DNA of 64,000 bases from Protopterus annectens (GCF_019279795.1 NC_056727.1:1211002577-1211066576); one strand, 5' to 3'; shown: positions 43,294-53,471, counted from the first letter of the stretch. Translations and numbers: made by a program. The notes: generated by a model from the letters alone, not told the origin.

Positions 43294-43602
43294 GTGGTCA
43301 GAAAGTCCTTTGACATGGCACATCTTATAACCAAAGGTTTTGCATCCAGGAAGAAAGAGGTCATCATCCCTCTCTACTCATCCCTCATTAGACCAGTCAT
43401 CGAATATAATGCCCTGTTTGGCATGTACCTGACCAGACACCTACAACATCTGGAGAGGCCACAAAAGTACCTCAAAAAAAGGATCCTAGGCCTTAAACAC
43501 ATGTCCTACATGGACAGACTCAAGAAACTTCAGCTGTTCTCAGTCTCTTATTGTCAATTATTTTGGGCTAGGCTTGTAAAGGCTCCAGGGCCATTAGCCT
43601 AG
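43294..43602 (+). pseudogene. CR1-type LINE RT thumb, ending in a deletion
   Basis: Thumb strips KEVIIPLYSSLIRPVIEYNALFGMYLTRHL and ERPQKYLKKRILGLKHMSYMDRLKKLQLFSVSY, then the frame runs through the deletion joint into tail sequence (QLFWARLVKAPGPLA). The residues after SYCQL are translated 3' tail, not protein. Confidence 0.85.
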
Positions 43603-43629
43603 TACACACCTATGAACCCTACCCCATAG

Positions 43630-43970
43630 CCCAGATATATGGAGAATACAGGAGACTGTTGTCACATGTAGTTCACAACCAGTACTTGCCAGTAATTCCT
43701 GCAGCTCCTTCACTGTTGCTGTAGGTCTCTTAGCAGCCTCCCTGACTAGTTATTGTCTTGTCTTTTCATCAATTTTGGAAGGACGTCCAGTTCTTTGCAA
43801 AATCACTGCTGTCCCATATTTCTTCCAGTTTTTGATAACTGTCATCACTGTGTTCCATGGTATATCCAATGATGTGGAAATTTTTTTGTACCTTTCTCCT
43901 GACTGATACCTTTCAACAATGAGATCCCTTGGATGCTTTGTAAGCTCTCAGCAAGCCATGGCTTTTGCCA
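43630..43970 (-). pseudogene. Tc1 transposase, DNA-binding domain fragment
   Basis: Conceptual translation gives a start region MAKAMAC-stop, then ELTKHPRDLIVERYQSGE and ISTSLDIPWNTVMTVIKNWKKYGT (first helix-turn-helix), the linker GRPSKIDEKT, a stop, and LVREAAKRPTATVKELQELL (second helix-turn-helix) into HVTTVS. This is the bipartite paired-like domain that binds the terminal repeats. Two in-frame stops and loss of the DDE domain make it a pseudogene. Confidence 0.85.
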
Positions 43971-44372
43971 TAGCAGGCAACTGAGTAAATGTCAGTAAAA
44001 TCCTACTAGGACAGCTGAACTTTATTTGGGGTTAATCCGAGTCTCTTTAATTGATGGCAGGTATGTTCCCAAGAAGACTGCATGTTGTAATTAAATCAAA
44101 AGGTGCTTCAACAAAGTATTAGTTTAAGGGTGTGCCCACACAACAAAGTATTAGTTTAAGGGTGTGAACAATTATGCACCCAGCATATTGTATGTTTTTT
44201 ATTTTTTGTATTTTTTCCCCTAACAGATTTGTTTGTTTTTCAATTGAATTGTACAGGTTATGGATCACATTAAAGTGGGAAAAGTTTTGAAATTATTTAT
44301 TGTGGTTTCATTTTTTTATATCACAAAAACCTGGCATTTTAACAGAGGTGTGTACATTTTTTATATCCACTG
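43630..44372 (-). mobile_element. Tc1/mariner transposon relic with one terminal inverted repeat
   Basis: The right end is a Tc1-type terminus: on the minus strand TA then CAGTGGATATAAAAAATGTACACACC, with GTTAAAATGCCAGGTTTTTGTGAT internal to it, a terminus common in fish and amphibian Tc1 elements. The transposase N-terminus follows. The left portion, with the DDE catalytic domain and second terminus, is missing, cut where the CR1 tail ends at about 43620. The flanking TA at 44373-44374 is the expected target dinucleotide. Confidence 0.85.
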
Positions 44373-44883
44373 TATATGAGTTTGAAGAAGAATGGCAGCA
44401 CCTAAAACCAGCATGTGTTAGGGCTACAGAAAAGATATGTGGCCAAGCCAGGTATGGAAATAAGGTACATAAGGAAAGTTGGTGGTGGAATGCAGAAGTC
44501 CAGGAAGTCTTCAAAAAAAAAAAAAAAAAAAAAGGAGTGCAGGAAGAAGTGGGAGACAGAAAAGACTGACCAGGCTAGGAAGGACTACTGGTTGGCTAAC
44601 AAAGAAACTAAGAAATAAGTTGTAGTAGCAAAGAATAGGGCATCAGAGGCACTGCACCAACTTCTGAAAAGTGACACCAGTAAGGGGCACAAAGAAATTA
44701 TATCAGGTTGCAAAGCAAAGACAGAAAGATAAAGAAGATAGTCTGACACCCTTCATAAGGGATGCCAGCAACAACCTGTTCACCAGTCCAAAGGATGTCA
44801 AAGGCAGATGGAAGGAGTATTTCTAACAGCTTCTGAATGAAGAAAACCTCACAGAAACTGTACTGCCCCAGAAACAGCCTACG

Positions 44884-45261
44884 ATGAGAGAAGAAGAGGA
44901 GCCCACCCTAGAAGAAGTAAGAACAGCACTAAGGAAGATGAAGTCAGGGAAAGCAGCAGGCTCAGATGAGGTCACAGCAGATATGGTAAAGATGCTGGGT
45001 GAGGTAGGGGAGAAATGGCTCCTGTGGGTACTAATAGCAGTGTGGAAAGAAAGAAGTATCCCAGATGACTGGAGAATAAGCATACTCGTGCCAGTGTACA
45101 GGAATAAAGGGGACATCCACAATTGTGGGAAGTACAGAGGCATCAAACTCCTATCATATTGCATGAAAGTTCTGGAAAGGGTGACTGATAAACGGATATG
45201 CAGGGTAGTAGATGTAAGATGGGAGATGAGCAGTTTGGATTCAGATCAGGATGCAGCATAA
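44884..45261 (+). pseudogene. RTE-like LINE reverse transcriptase, fingers
   Basis: 125 residues: EEVRTALRKMKSGKAAGSDEVTADMVKML, then IPDDWRISILVPVYRNKGDIHNCGKYRGIKLLSYCMKVLERV, the P-x-x-W-x-x-S...P-x-Y-x-x-K-G-D...C-x-x-Y-R-G-I-x-L strip of the RTE-type RTs. It ends at a frameshift (SSLDSDQDAA) before motif A, which is visible as FLDLEKAYDKFPRK in another frame near 45330-45370. Confidence 0.82.
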
Positions 45262-45470
45262 CTGACCCAATGCTTGCACTGAGACAGATACTTGAGAAGA
45301 AGCTAGAAATGGGGAGATAGTCCAACTGGGCATTCCTAGACTTGGAGAAAGCATATGACAAGTTCCCAAGAAAGCTGATCGGGGCAGTACTGAGGTGGTT
45401 TGAAGTCCCAGAAACATTGGTAGAATTAGTGCAGGCTATGTACAAGGACCCAATGACTCACTTATGAGCA

Positions 45471-45737
45471 GTGTTCGGCCTCACAGAGGGGTTCACAGTG
45501 GAAGTGGTTGTACATCAGGGTTCAGCTCTGAGCCCACTGCTGTTCATACTGGTGATGGACTACATTAGCAAACAGGTTGGAGGGAATGGATCACCAAAGC
45601 TGCTGTATGCAGATGATATGGCAGTACAGGCATACTCTGAGCTAGAACTTCAGCAAAGGATAGGAGAATGGAATGCAAATCTGAAGGCACATGGGATGAA
45701 ACTAAGCACAGATAAAATGGTGGTCTTTTCTTTTTGA
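45471..45737 (+). pseudogene. RTE-like LINE reverse transcriptase, motifs B and C
   Basis: 88 residues: FTVEVVVHQGSALSPLLFILVMDYI (motif B, H-Q-G-S-A-L-S-P), PKLLYADDMAVQAYSELELQQRI (YADD box intact), then HGMKLSTDKMVV where the frame is cut by the V-SINE insertion. The remaining FSF is SINE-derived. The frame resumes at 46010 after the target-site duplication. Confidence 0.85.
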
Positions 45738-46000
45738 CTTTTCCCGGTTAGGGGTCACCACAGTGGAACTCCGGTCCGCTAATGATTGGCAGTTGATTTT
45801 TATGGTACCGAGTTGCCAGCCCGATGCCCAACCTTCAGCGAAGTCACACCCATTCACTTATGTCTTTCGAAGGCCACTCGACCACGGGGAGGACATGCAG
45901 ACTCCACACGGAAGGCACTCCAGCCGTGAATCAAACATGAGAACCTCTTGCTGTGAGGTAACAATGCTACCGCTGTACCACTGCTGCTTGATACAGATAA
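45725..46000 (-). mobile_element. V-SINE-type tRNA-derived SINE with 17-bp target-site duplication
   Basis: ACAGATAAAATGGTGGT flanks it at 45708-45724 and 46001-46017. On the minus strand the head GCAGTGGTACAGCGGTAGC has the A box, TGTTTGATTCA the B box, the body has GGAGTCTGCATGTCCTCCCC, and the tail CACTGTGGTGACCCCTAACC resembles HE1/DANA-type V-SINE tails. V-SINEs occur widely in fish and are known from lungfish. Its removal with one duplication restores the LINE reading frame around it. Confidence 0.85.
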
Positions 46001-46009
46001 ACAGATAAA

Positions 46010-46258
46010 ATGGTGGTAATGGCAGCAAATTGGGGAAATCAGAAAAACTTGAGAATAGAGATAGAAGGGAAGATAGTGGAACAGGAAAACAGCTTCAAGT
46101 ACCTGGGAGGGGTAGTTGAGGAGAAGGGTAGTCTGAATGAAGAGATCAAAGCTAGAATCAGAGGGACTGCAGCCAACTGGCATAGAGCATCAGGTGTAGT
46201 CTATGACAGAATAATGCCAAAGAAGCTGAAAAGTAAGGTGTGCAAAACAGTGGTGTGA
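46010..46258 (+). pseudogene. RTE-like LINE ORF2, post-catalytic region
   Basis: 82 residues: VVMAANWGNQKNLRIEIEGKIVEQENSFKYLGGVVEEKGSLNEEIKARI, the F-x-Y-L-G strip found downstream of the active site in RTE-type and related LINEs, then MPKKLKSKVCKTVV and a stop. A further piece with RPVLLYGTETWAIKAEQL-type sequence follows at 46258-46330. Confidence 0.8.
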
Positions 46259-46418
46259 CCAGTACTACTGTATGGTACAGAAACCTGGGCAATAAAGGCA
46301 GAACAGTTGGAAAAGCTAGAGGTGATGGAAATGAAGTGCCTGAGAAAGGTGATAGGATGCACACTGTGGGACAAATGAAAAAATGAGGACATAAGAGCAG
46401 AAGCCAAAGTAGCTCCAA

Positions 46419-46643
46419 TTGCAGAAAAGATCAAAGAGAACAGGTTACAGTGGTTTGGGCACATGTAGAAAAGCAGAAGACAATCTGGTGAGGAAGATTT
46501 GGGACAGACAGGAAGAAGGTAAGAGGAAGCGAGGATGTCCAGCAAAGAGGTGGATGGATTGTGTGAAAGAAGATCTGCGACAGTCAGGCATGAGTGCTGA
46601 AGAAGGCAGGGCAGTTAACACGATACCCCGACCCCATGTATAA
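46419..46643 (+). pseudogene. RTE-like LINE ORF2, C-terminal end
   Basis: 74 residues, [62 protein letters not shown] in outline, the R-G-x-P-x-x-R-W-x-D-x-x-x-x-D-L block typical of LINE C-termini of this group. It ends 30 bp before the TA tail. Confidence 0.75.
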
Positions 46644-46672
46644 AAATGGGAAAAAGGGGACTGATGATTATT

Positions 46673-46673
<1 letters not shown>

Positions 46674-46703
<30 letters not shown>

Positions 46704-46719
46704 ACATGTATATGTATGT

Positions 46720-46755
<36 letters not shown>

Positions 46756-46793
46756 TCTTTCTCTCTCTCTATATATATGTATATATGTATATA

Positions 46794-46830
<37 letters not shown>
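46674..46830. repeat. Compound (TA)(TG)(TC) microsatellite
   Basis: TA, TG, TA, TCTC and TATG blocks. It forms the 3' end of the RTE-like LINE. Confidence 0.95.
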
Positions 46831-46832
<2 letters not shown>

Positions 46833-46977
46833 ACCAATCCAGAACCACATGGATCTACTGTTACTAGTCAATCCATGTTGACGTGCTTAATACTGACACT
46901 CTTAGGTTGGCAAAAACATGCCAACATATTCCTGAGTATCCTCCAAGGCTAATCCTTAGAAAATACAAAATAAAACA

Positions 46978-47105
46978 GTCTTTTTGAAAGGGGCTGCTCC
47001 CCCTTGCACCCCCTACCTCCTGCTAATTACATATACTCATTCAGAGATTGCATAATCCCCAGAGTAAGGGCATATTCCCTTACCCTGGGGACTGTTGATC
47101 CAACA
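46978..47105 (+). repeat. C-rich interspersed repeat, copy 2
   Basis: GAAAGGGGCTGCTCCCCCTTGCACCCCC, then CTGCTAATTACATATACTC and ATTCCCTTACCCTGGGGACT align in order with 3238-3372 and 49910-50040. Confidence 0.5.
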
Positions 47106-47197
47106 CATCTGTCGACTAGCTGTATAAGTCGGCCAAAGTTTGTTGCCAATACAGAGGTTATTTTAAGTAAAAATCAATTTATGCTGGGCAGCCCATA

Positions 47198-47232
47198 TCC
47201 ATCTATCTATCTCTATCTATACATACATATAT

Positions 47233-47280
<48 letters not shown>
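47198..47280. repeat. (TATC)(TG)n microsatellite
   Basis: Short TATC and TACA runs, then about 22 TG units and GAGAGAGA. Confidence 0.95.
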
Positions 47281-47944
47281 CATAGTATATGCATTACTAT
47301 TGCTCAAGTGAAATTACCCTTAACCATACACTTTGAATGTGAAGTGCTATTTGACTCAAAAATTAATTTTTATAAATATTCACAAGTTTGAATAAAGAAA
47401 TTTTCATTCCTTAGAATCACTCAACTCTAAAGCAGTCTGTATAAGTTCAATAGTTTTATATATATTCAGAAATTGGACATTTATTTTTTAAGGAAACTTG
47501 CTGCATTACAGCTTCAGTTAGAGGTAGACTTCAATAGCTGCACTCTGAAACTCTTGAAAATTCTGGTTCTTGCAATTTTCATAGTTCTGTAGCAGGACTA
47601 GTTGTGACACTTTCCTGTATATTCATGAGGCTATAAATGCTGCTCACCTATAGACAACTGGCCTATTCTCTCATAAGATCACAGCTCTTCTACTATTCTG
47701 ACTGCCATCATCTTGCAGTACAATCGACTTATTCACATTATAATAAAAACGCTTATAATTAGCTTTTTGAGAATTTTAAAACTCTTTTCCTATTCTAAAC
47801 TCCATTTCCAGGCTACATTTTTTGCAAAATACCTTTTTAAAACATAGTTATTAAGGACATATTGGGTAGAAACTGTGCAAAATATTGCAACATTCCTAGA
47901 AACTTCTGTAGTGCCTCTTTGCATTCTGGTCTTGGCATCCATGG
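47281..47944. other. No feature recognised
   Basis: AT-rich; no coding or repeat homology seen. Confidence 0.4.
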
Positions 47945-47962
47945 ACCAGGTTTTTACACACC

Positions 47963-48040
<78 letters not shown>
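47945..48040. repeat. (CA)n microsatellite
   Basis: About 40 CA units after CACACCCACATA. Confidence 0.97.
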
Positions 48041-48044
<4 letters not shown>

Positions 48045-49803
48045 TTGCACCACTGATACACATAAACACATTCATGCAGATTTGCTATCAGATGCACATA
48101 TCCAGTGACTAGTATCCAGCCTTTCAAAAAGTACAGAAAGGGGCGACTTATTCTATTACAAAATTATTTAAAATTGCAAAACCATGCAATAAAAAAAAAC
48201 ACAAAGGCCAATTGCTAAATGTAGTCATGCCTCCATGGTTGGTATTTTAGAGAAATAATGGAACATTCAGCAATGGGTGAGGGTATCACCTTGTGGCATC
48301 TGACCTCCGCTAGGTGGTCTAGTCTTTCTCTATAATGGCTCCATGTTGGATATTATTGCTTACCTGTGGTATTGGATCTATGTTATTATTTGATCCCCAC
48401 AAGGCAAAGCATGATAGTTCCTCTACCAGCACCTATTTGACCCATTTGTTTTGTGGCCACATGAGCTAGGGATTCACTAGCAGGAAAGAGCTCCACAGCC
48501 CATTCGTTCCTGCCTGGGAATCCCCTATGAGCTCATCAGCTTTTGGCAAGAGCTAAGTGGTACTGTGTGGGTCGGCTTTGCAAGTCCTGCAGGGCAGCCT
48601 GCTCACTTCCCCAGGGAGTACCCCCCCTCCCATATGGCAGCTCGTCTGAGCTCCACTGTAGCTACCCCCAGTAAGGGGAAGCATGTCTTTGCACTCTGAA
48701 TTCCACTTGGTTCTCAGAGTGAATGCACACAGCAGTATTGGTTTCAAAGACATGAACTCCACAGTGTAGACACCTCGTGCTCTCACTAGGTGTTCCTCAT
48801 GTGGGTGAGCTACAGCCACCACCTTCTCCCTAGAATGGATAAACTGGCAACAGCTGCTTACTTCCATCTTCAGCTTCTAACTCCTACAGGAGCTTCAGCT
48901 ACTATTTGAACTAAAGTCACCTGCAACACACTGCTTTATCCCGCTGCACCATGGCATGGCTTTGTATATATGTTTTTCTCACTTTACTAATATCATAGTT
49001 CTTTACACATTTTCATTAGCAATAGTTTATGGCTGAAAACAGGCTTCTGATACAGTCCACCTGCCTTAAAATAACTAATTACTGAAACAAACCAAGAAAA
49101 CAAAAAAAAATAATATACTTGTTTAACATCAGACCCCCTGTATACTCCATGTGTGACATTCCATCTTCGAAGGGTGAGATTTAATTATTATTATTATTAT
49201 TATGTAAGAACAGAAAGAACAGAGTGAATGCGTAGAAAAAAATGCAAGTGCAAAATATGCATAACTTTTTTCAGGTTTGTCATTCTTTTCAGAAAAAAAT
49301 GCACAGTATAGGCATAAAAAGTAGCATTCATTTTGTAGACAGCTACATGCAGTACCCTGCTATCATGTTTTAAAGTTATTCACACTAACTGTTAAGATGT
49401 GGGACATTATTATGTTTCTTTTTCAACATCAGTAAAGTGTTGAGCTTTGATATGTATGAAACAATAGTTTATATACTTTTGTGCTGACAGCCTTTTTACT
49501 GACCATAGCTTTATTATTGTTTGAAAACGAGTTAATACAAAAGAACAGATTATACCAATATAGAGAGTTTAAATGTTGTACAATATTTAAAATGCTGAAA
49601 AACTTTTACAATGACAGAACCTTATTACCTTTTTTGTTTAATGTTGTTTAACCTTGTTAATCATGAAACATTAGAGTTCCCTGATGTTCTTTATCACACA
49701 TGCCTAGATAATATGTGGTTTACTATCATTATTGTGAAAGACAAAACATTTGCCATTCGCAATAATGAAAATAAACACTGAAATTCAACTCTCCACGTCT
49801 ACA
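48041..49803. other. No gene recognised
   Basis: 1.7 kb of mixed composition. A 104-codon reverse frame at 48553-48867 has no known motif. ATT triplet run at 49185-49203. Confidence 0.4.
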
Positions 49804-49844
49804 CAATGTCGACCCAAATGATCGACACATTTGAGTCGACATTG
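49804..49844. repeat. 17-bp inverted repeat with GTCGAC core
   Basis: CAATGTCGACCCAAATG and its inverse CATTTGAGTCGACATTG, separated by 7 bp, one mismatch. Could be a hairpin or a decayed transposon terminus. Confidence 0.85.
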
Positions 49845-49909
49845 TCACCGAAAACATCACATGATAGCCATATAGGAGCTGATATAAATCAAACTCCTAT
49901 ATGACATAT

Positions 49910-50040
49910 CACATTTTTGCAGGTGGGCAAGCCCCCCTGCACACCTCACAGCCCCTGCTACTAATATATTCCAACTCCCAGATCACACTACAGTGGGGAT
50001 ATGGATGAATTTCCAAACCCCACTGTACCTCAGTCTCCCT
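49910..50040 (+). repeat. C-rich interspersed repeat, copy 3
   Basis: TTTTTGCAGGTGGGCAAGCC, CCCCTGCAC, CCTGCTACTAATATATTCCAACT and CCCACTGTACCTCAGTCTCCC; the best preserved of the three copies. Confidence 0.5.
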
Positions 50041-50596
50041 ACATATAGTTGAACACACTTATGCGAATGCACTACTGCATTCGCATAAATGTCTTTGACT
50101 ATCCAATACACTTTTCATTTTTTGCACAACATTCTGATTTTCAGCAGCATATGTACTGACAGAATGTCGTTCGCACAAATGATAGTAAACCATAAAATGT
50201 ATTATGTAAAACATTAATTTGTGGAGTTTCTTGTGTTGAATAACATACTGTTTATACCACAAATTTGTCTGTTACAGTTATCAGGTCATGAGACTTTGAC
50301 TGGTGAGCTCTGCTACGTTAAATGAAAATATGTTTTTATTTATGCATTTATTTATTTAGTTACTTAGTTAGTTATGTTTATCAAGGCAATGACCTAATAC
50401 TGACTAATCTCAGGCTCAACCTGAGTGAAATACAAAACATTTCACAAACAAAAACATACAGAAATGTAAGTAATAACATAGTAGTAGTTCAGACTAATTA
50501 CATAGACATTACAGTGTATATACATTCCAGGGAACAAGCACAGTGCAATGTATAACCAATAATGTATATACATTAGTTTCTAAAGTGGGTCAGTCT

Positions 50597-51138
50597 TCAA
50601 TGAATCTTGAGAGAGGAGAAGAGACTTGTAGAGGAGATAGGTTTGGTGGTAATGTCCTGTGTTGAAGCAGGAGCATTTAGCTTGGATGAAGAAGTGCTTT
50701 TTGAGTTGCAGTCTGAATGTGTTGATTTCCTTAATGTCAGTGGGGAGAGCTTGCCAAAGAGTAGGTCCTGAGAGAACAAAGCCTGTACAGTACTGTGGAG
50801 TTTGGTTCTAGGGGTAACAAAAGTTAGTGTGTCTTGTGAGTGGTGTCTCAGTTCATACAAGGAGTTTTTTCATGAAGTACAGTTGTGAGGACAGTAAATG
50901 TGTGGAGCTGGAGTAGTTCATAGAGTTGGAATCCTAAAAGTAGGTTAGATCTTTGTTTTATGGGTAGCCATTTGGCTTCTTCTAGGGTGATACAGTGATG
51001 CTCACAGACAGGCAAGTTTGTAATGAATTGACAGATGATGATAGAGATAGTCTGGAGCATGGCAATGTTTTTTCTTGGAGGCAGAAGCAAAAATTGGGAG
51101 CCCCTATTCAAGTTGAGAAAGGAGAGCATCTTTGCCAA
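50597..51138 (-). pseudogene. Rex1-like LINE ORF2, C-terminal pieces
   Basis: Two overlapping frames (51138-50848, 50860-50597). CITLEEAKWLPIKQRSNLLLGFQLYELL matches the L-x-W-L-P-I-x-x-R strip of Rex1/CR1-group C-termini, and MYELRHHSQDTLTFVTPRTKLH with TVQALFSQDLLFGKLSPLTLR follows. Helical, non-catalytic. Frameshifted. Confidence 0.7.
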
Positions 51139-51481
51139 TGGCTGTCCTGGTTGGTTGGGATAGCAAGGGGGATATATTTTTGGCCCAGAAGAGGAGAGAG
51201 TTTATTTGGGCTTTCACATGGTCTATGTGGAAACTGAAGTTTAGTGGTTGATCAAACTATAGTTCTAGGGATTTGAAAGTGGAGGCTGTCTCTATGAAAT
51301 GGGTGTATAGATCAAAGATAGTTAAAGAGTCAGGCATTTGGTGAATTTCCTGTGGACTTCCAAAAAGCATAGTTTTGGTCTTGGTGGGGTTGATAAGTAG
51401 TTTATGGATTATGAGCCATTAGTGGAGCTCATGTAAGTCCAACAGGAGTTGACAATGAATGTTGGTGTGACAGTGACCTAA

Positions 51482-51811
51482 TCAGTAAATGACCATGTCA
51501 TCAGCATAGATGATAAGTGGGAGATGGGGGGAGGTCACAAGGAAGTTTGTTAATGAATATGGAGAAGAGAAGGGGGCAAGAATGGATCTTTGTGGTACAC
51601 CTTTTGTAACAAGTGCAAGTCCTGATTGGGAGGATCCTACTTTAACTCTGAAGTGTCTGCCAATGAGGAAGTTTTTAAACCATAGAGCAGCTTTTGGACT
51701 GATCCCAACTGTTTTGGAGAAGACAGTGGTCCATAAATAGGGCACCTGTAAGGAGGCCACTATCAGAGTTTTTTTTAGCATATTTATCGAATTATCACTT
51801 ATTTTAGTCAT
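51482..51811 (-). pseudogene. Rex1-like LINE reverse transcriptase, palm fragment
   Basis: 109 residues: SPKAALWFKNFLIGRHFRVKVGSSQSG, then VTKGVPQRSILAPFSSPYSLTNFL (motif B, GVPQGS with Gly changed to Arg) and LIIYADDMVIY (motif C, YADD intact). Motif A is off the 5' break. The YADD lies 50 bp before the frame end, with post-catalytic strips continuing in other frames. Confidence 0.82.
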
Positions 51812-51918
51812 TTTAACTTAATTGCATTTTTTAAACTGTTTGGTCTAACATTGCTACATACTCAAGTGTGCTAGTTTGCACTGCATTTGAATTGTTTTGA
51901 CTGCTGTTTTAGCTACTT

Positions 51919-51982
<64 letters not shown>

Positions 51983-52372
51983 CCTTTCCTGTAACTAGTG
52001 TAGTCCAGATTCAGATTTGCTGTATCCAGGACTGTATGTCAGCTTCTGAGCCCCCCCCCTCCATGTTTTCTGTGTTGGAGGGAAGCCTTCTAGCATATCA
52101 GTGGGAGTGGTAAGCACTAGGTAAGCTATCTACCACATAAGGAGTGGTTCTGGCCCAGAAATTGTAGTTATTGGCCGTTTGGGCAGTTTTTCCATCTCTC
52201 TCAACTTTCTGATTAAAAAGCCCCATTTGCACTTGTTCCCCCCCTTTCCTGTAACTAGTTTAGTCCAGATACAGATTCTTACTTTTAGCACTTGAATTTG
52301 CTTATTTGTGATCAGCACTTGTTCAGAACTTGTAAGCACTAAATAACCTACTAATTACTACAGCACTCAACC
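51812..52372. other. Non-coding; TA microsatellite and a dispersed 33-bp direct repeat
   Basis: TA run at 51925-51977. CTTTCCTGTAACTAGTGTAG and following bases at 51984-52016 recur at 52244-52276 with two visible differences, 260 bp apart. This may be the 5' UTR of the CR1-type LINE that begins downstream. Confidence 0.6.
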
Positions 52373-52489
52373 TTCTCATTACCTAGAGGAAAACAGCTTT
52401 AGTACTTACTTTCTTCACTTGCTTAGAGAAAAACAGCTCTTGTACTCATTTTCCTCACTTATCTAGAGGAAAATAATTTTTTTATTCAG
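52373..52489 (+). repeat. Three tandem 38-40-bp units just upstream of CR1 ORF1
   Basis: Units starting at 52373, 52411 and 52451 share TTCNTCACTT and TAGAGGAAAACAGCT blocks. They end two bases before the ORF1 start codon. Iterated 5' units in LINEs often act as promoter repeats; here that is inference. Confidence 0.75.
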
Positions 52490-52491
52490 GC

Positions 52492-52875
52492 ATGTCCAAG
52501 GGTCAGCTCCCAGTGTTCTCTCCTGTCTATCTGATGAATCTGGGCATCTTGGGGCAATGTAGAAATTGCCTCATGTACACAGACAACCCTCTCCTCCTAC
52601 CACCCAACACTACAACCTGTGAGAGATGCACTTATCTAGCCAAACTGGAGGTAAAGCTCTCTCCAATCAAGACTGAACTTGACAGTCAAGAGGAGAAGGT
52701 AAACACTTGCACCACACCATACTCATCACATAGTCTCATAAATCTACACCACCAAAATCCACACATAGAAACACAAAAGCATTTGTGGAGGCTCTCAATA
52801 ATAATCTGCTCAAGCAACAGAGACCTCCAACGCAGAAATGCAAGCAACCTCCACCCCCTAACACAACCCAAATGA
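52492..52875 (+). pseudogene. CR1-type LINE ORF1, N-terminal Zn-knuckle region
   Basis: 127 residues beginning MSKGQLPVFSPVYL. CRNCLMYTDN (residues about 23-32) and TTCERCTYLAKLEVKLSPIKTELD form a C-x2-C...C-x2-C knuckle followed by a short helical stretch, as in CR1/L2 ORF1 proteins that bind LINE RNA. After about residue 100 the frame diverges from the esterase frame at a frameshift near 52800. The start is chosen because it is the first ATG after the tandem 5' units. Confidence 0.75.
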
Positions 52876-53471
52876 CACATAACCCGCAGACTCAGTGTGC
52901 CACTCAACCACAGCCAATAAGGCAAAACAACGTACCCAACACACTAGTCATAGGCGACTCTATAGTTAGGCACACTGATGTCCCACTGACCAGGCTAAAC
53001 AAGGAGAAGGTTACTGTCAGCTGCCTGTTGGGTGCCAGGATCCGCCACATAACCCATGCACTCAGGTCACTCCACAACAAGTACAAATATGACTCTGTCA
53101 TTGTCCATGTTGGTGTGAATGACCTGAGATGTACCTCCCTGGACTACATGAAAAGAGACATGGAAGAGCTCTCCGATCTTGTAGCCCAGGCAAGTATGAC
53201 GCTAGCCCTGAGTAGCATTCTGCCATCACCCAGAATGATGCCGCAGTACAAGGAAAAAATGATTGACTTCAACAATTGGCTAAGCTTCTGGTGCCATTCT
53301 AAAGGGATCCAGTATCTGTCTGCCTGGGATGACATGGTCGAGAGACCACGATGCTTTGCCAGAGATGGCCTGCACCTGTCACCCCTGGGATTCCGGATAC
53401 TGGCTAAGGTTCTTGCTGCCCCTATAGTGCCTTTTTTAGGCAAGGTTCAAATGACAAATTCACCACCATAA
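52785..53471 (+). pseudogene. CR1-type LINE ORF1, SGNH esterase domain
   Basis: 228 residues. After a Pro/Gln-rich linker, NTLVIGDSIVRHTDVPL holds the nucleophile block (GDS), LLGARIRHITHALRSL, SVIVHVGVNDLRC the G-x-N-D block, and ARDGLHLSPLGFRIL the D-x-x-H block. These are the three diagnostic SGNH/GDSL hydrolase blocks of CR1-group ORF1; the esterase is thought to help RNP-membrane or chaperone steps. All putative catalytic residues are present. The N-terminus is in a shifted frame. Confidence 0.85.

Larger units (their letters stand above)
41881..43620 (+). mobile_element. CR1-type LINE, internally deleted copy
   Basis: Starts within the endonuclease-RT linker (ESYTNALYEHVHKCMD-like), includes a complete RT core, then after LKKLQLFSVSY jumps at about 43560 into the 3' tail GGGCTAGGCTTGTAAAGGCTCCAGG...TAGCCTAGTACACACCTATGAA. 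The C-terminal domain (about 280 bp) is missing. Joined to a Tc1 relic on its right. Confidence 0.87.
44375..46673 (+). mobile_element. RTE-like LINE, 5'-truncated, interrupted by a V-SINE
   Basis: Linker and RT fragments in order on plus: WWWNAEVQEVF (44480), RT fingers (44884-45261), DLEKAYDKFPRK motif A near 45340, motif B and C (45471-45737), post-catalytic domain resuming at 46010 after a 276-bp insertion, and the C-terminal CPAKRWMDCVKEDLRQSGM block. The coding end is followed almost directly by a TA microsatellite at 46674, matching the very short, simple-repeat tails of RTE elements. It starts right at the Tc1 terminus. No endonuclease is seen. Confidence 0.8.
50335..51811 (-). mobile_element. 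Rex1-like LINE, 5'-truncated reverse copy
   Basis: On minus: RT palm (51811-51482), KLLINPTKTKTMLFGS strip (51400-51360), C-terminal pieces (51138-50597) and a 3' end with (TAAA)n-like repeats near 50375-50335. Related to the fragments at 19-20.8 kb and 21.0-21.5 kb. Truncated upstream at about 51811. Confidence 0.75.

Noticed and set aside
44513..44533. Run of about 21 A as a LINE poly(A) tail
   Set aside because: It sits inside the RTE-like coding region (a Lys run) with homology on both sides, so it is an internal expansion.
52785..53471. SGNH esterase frame as a host hydrolase gene
   Set aside because: It is followed in order by APE endonuclease and RT and recurs at 25.4-26 kb with the same neighbours; it is CR1 ORF1.
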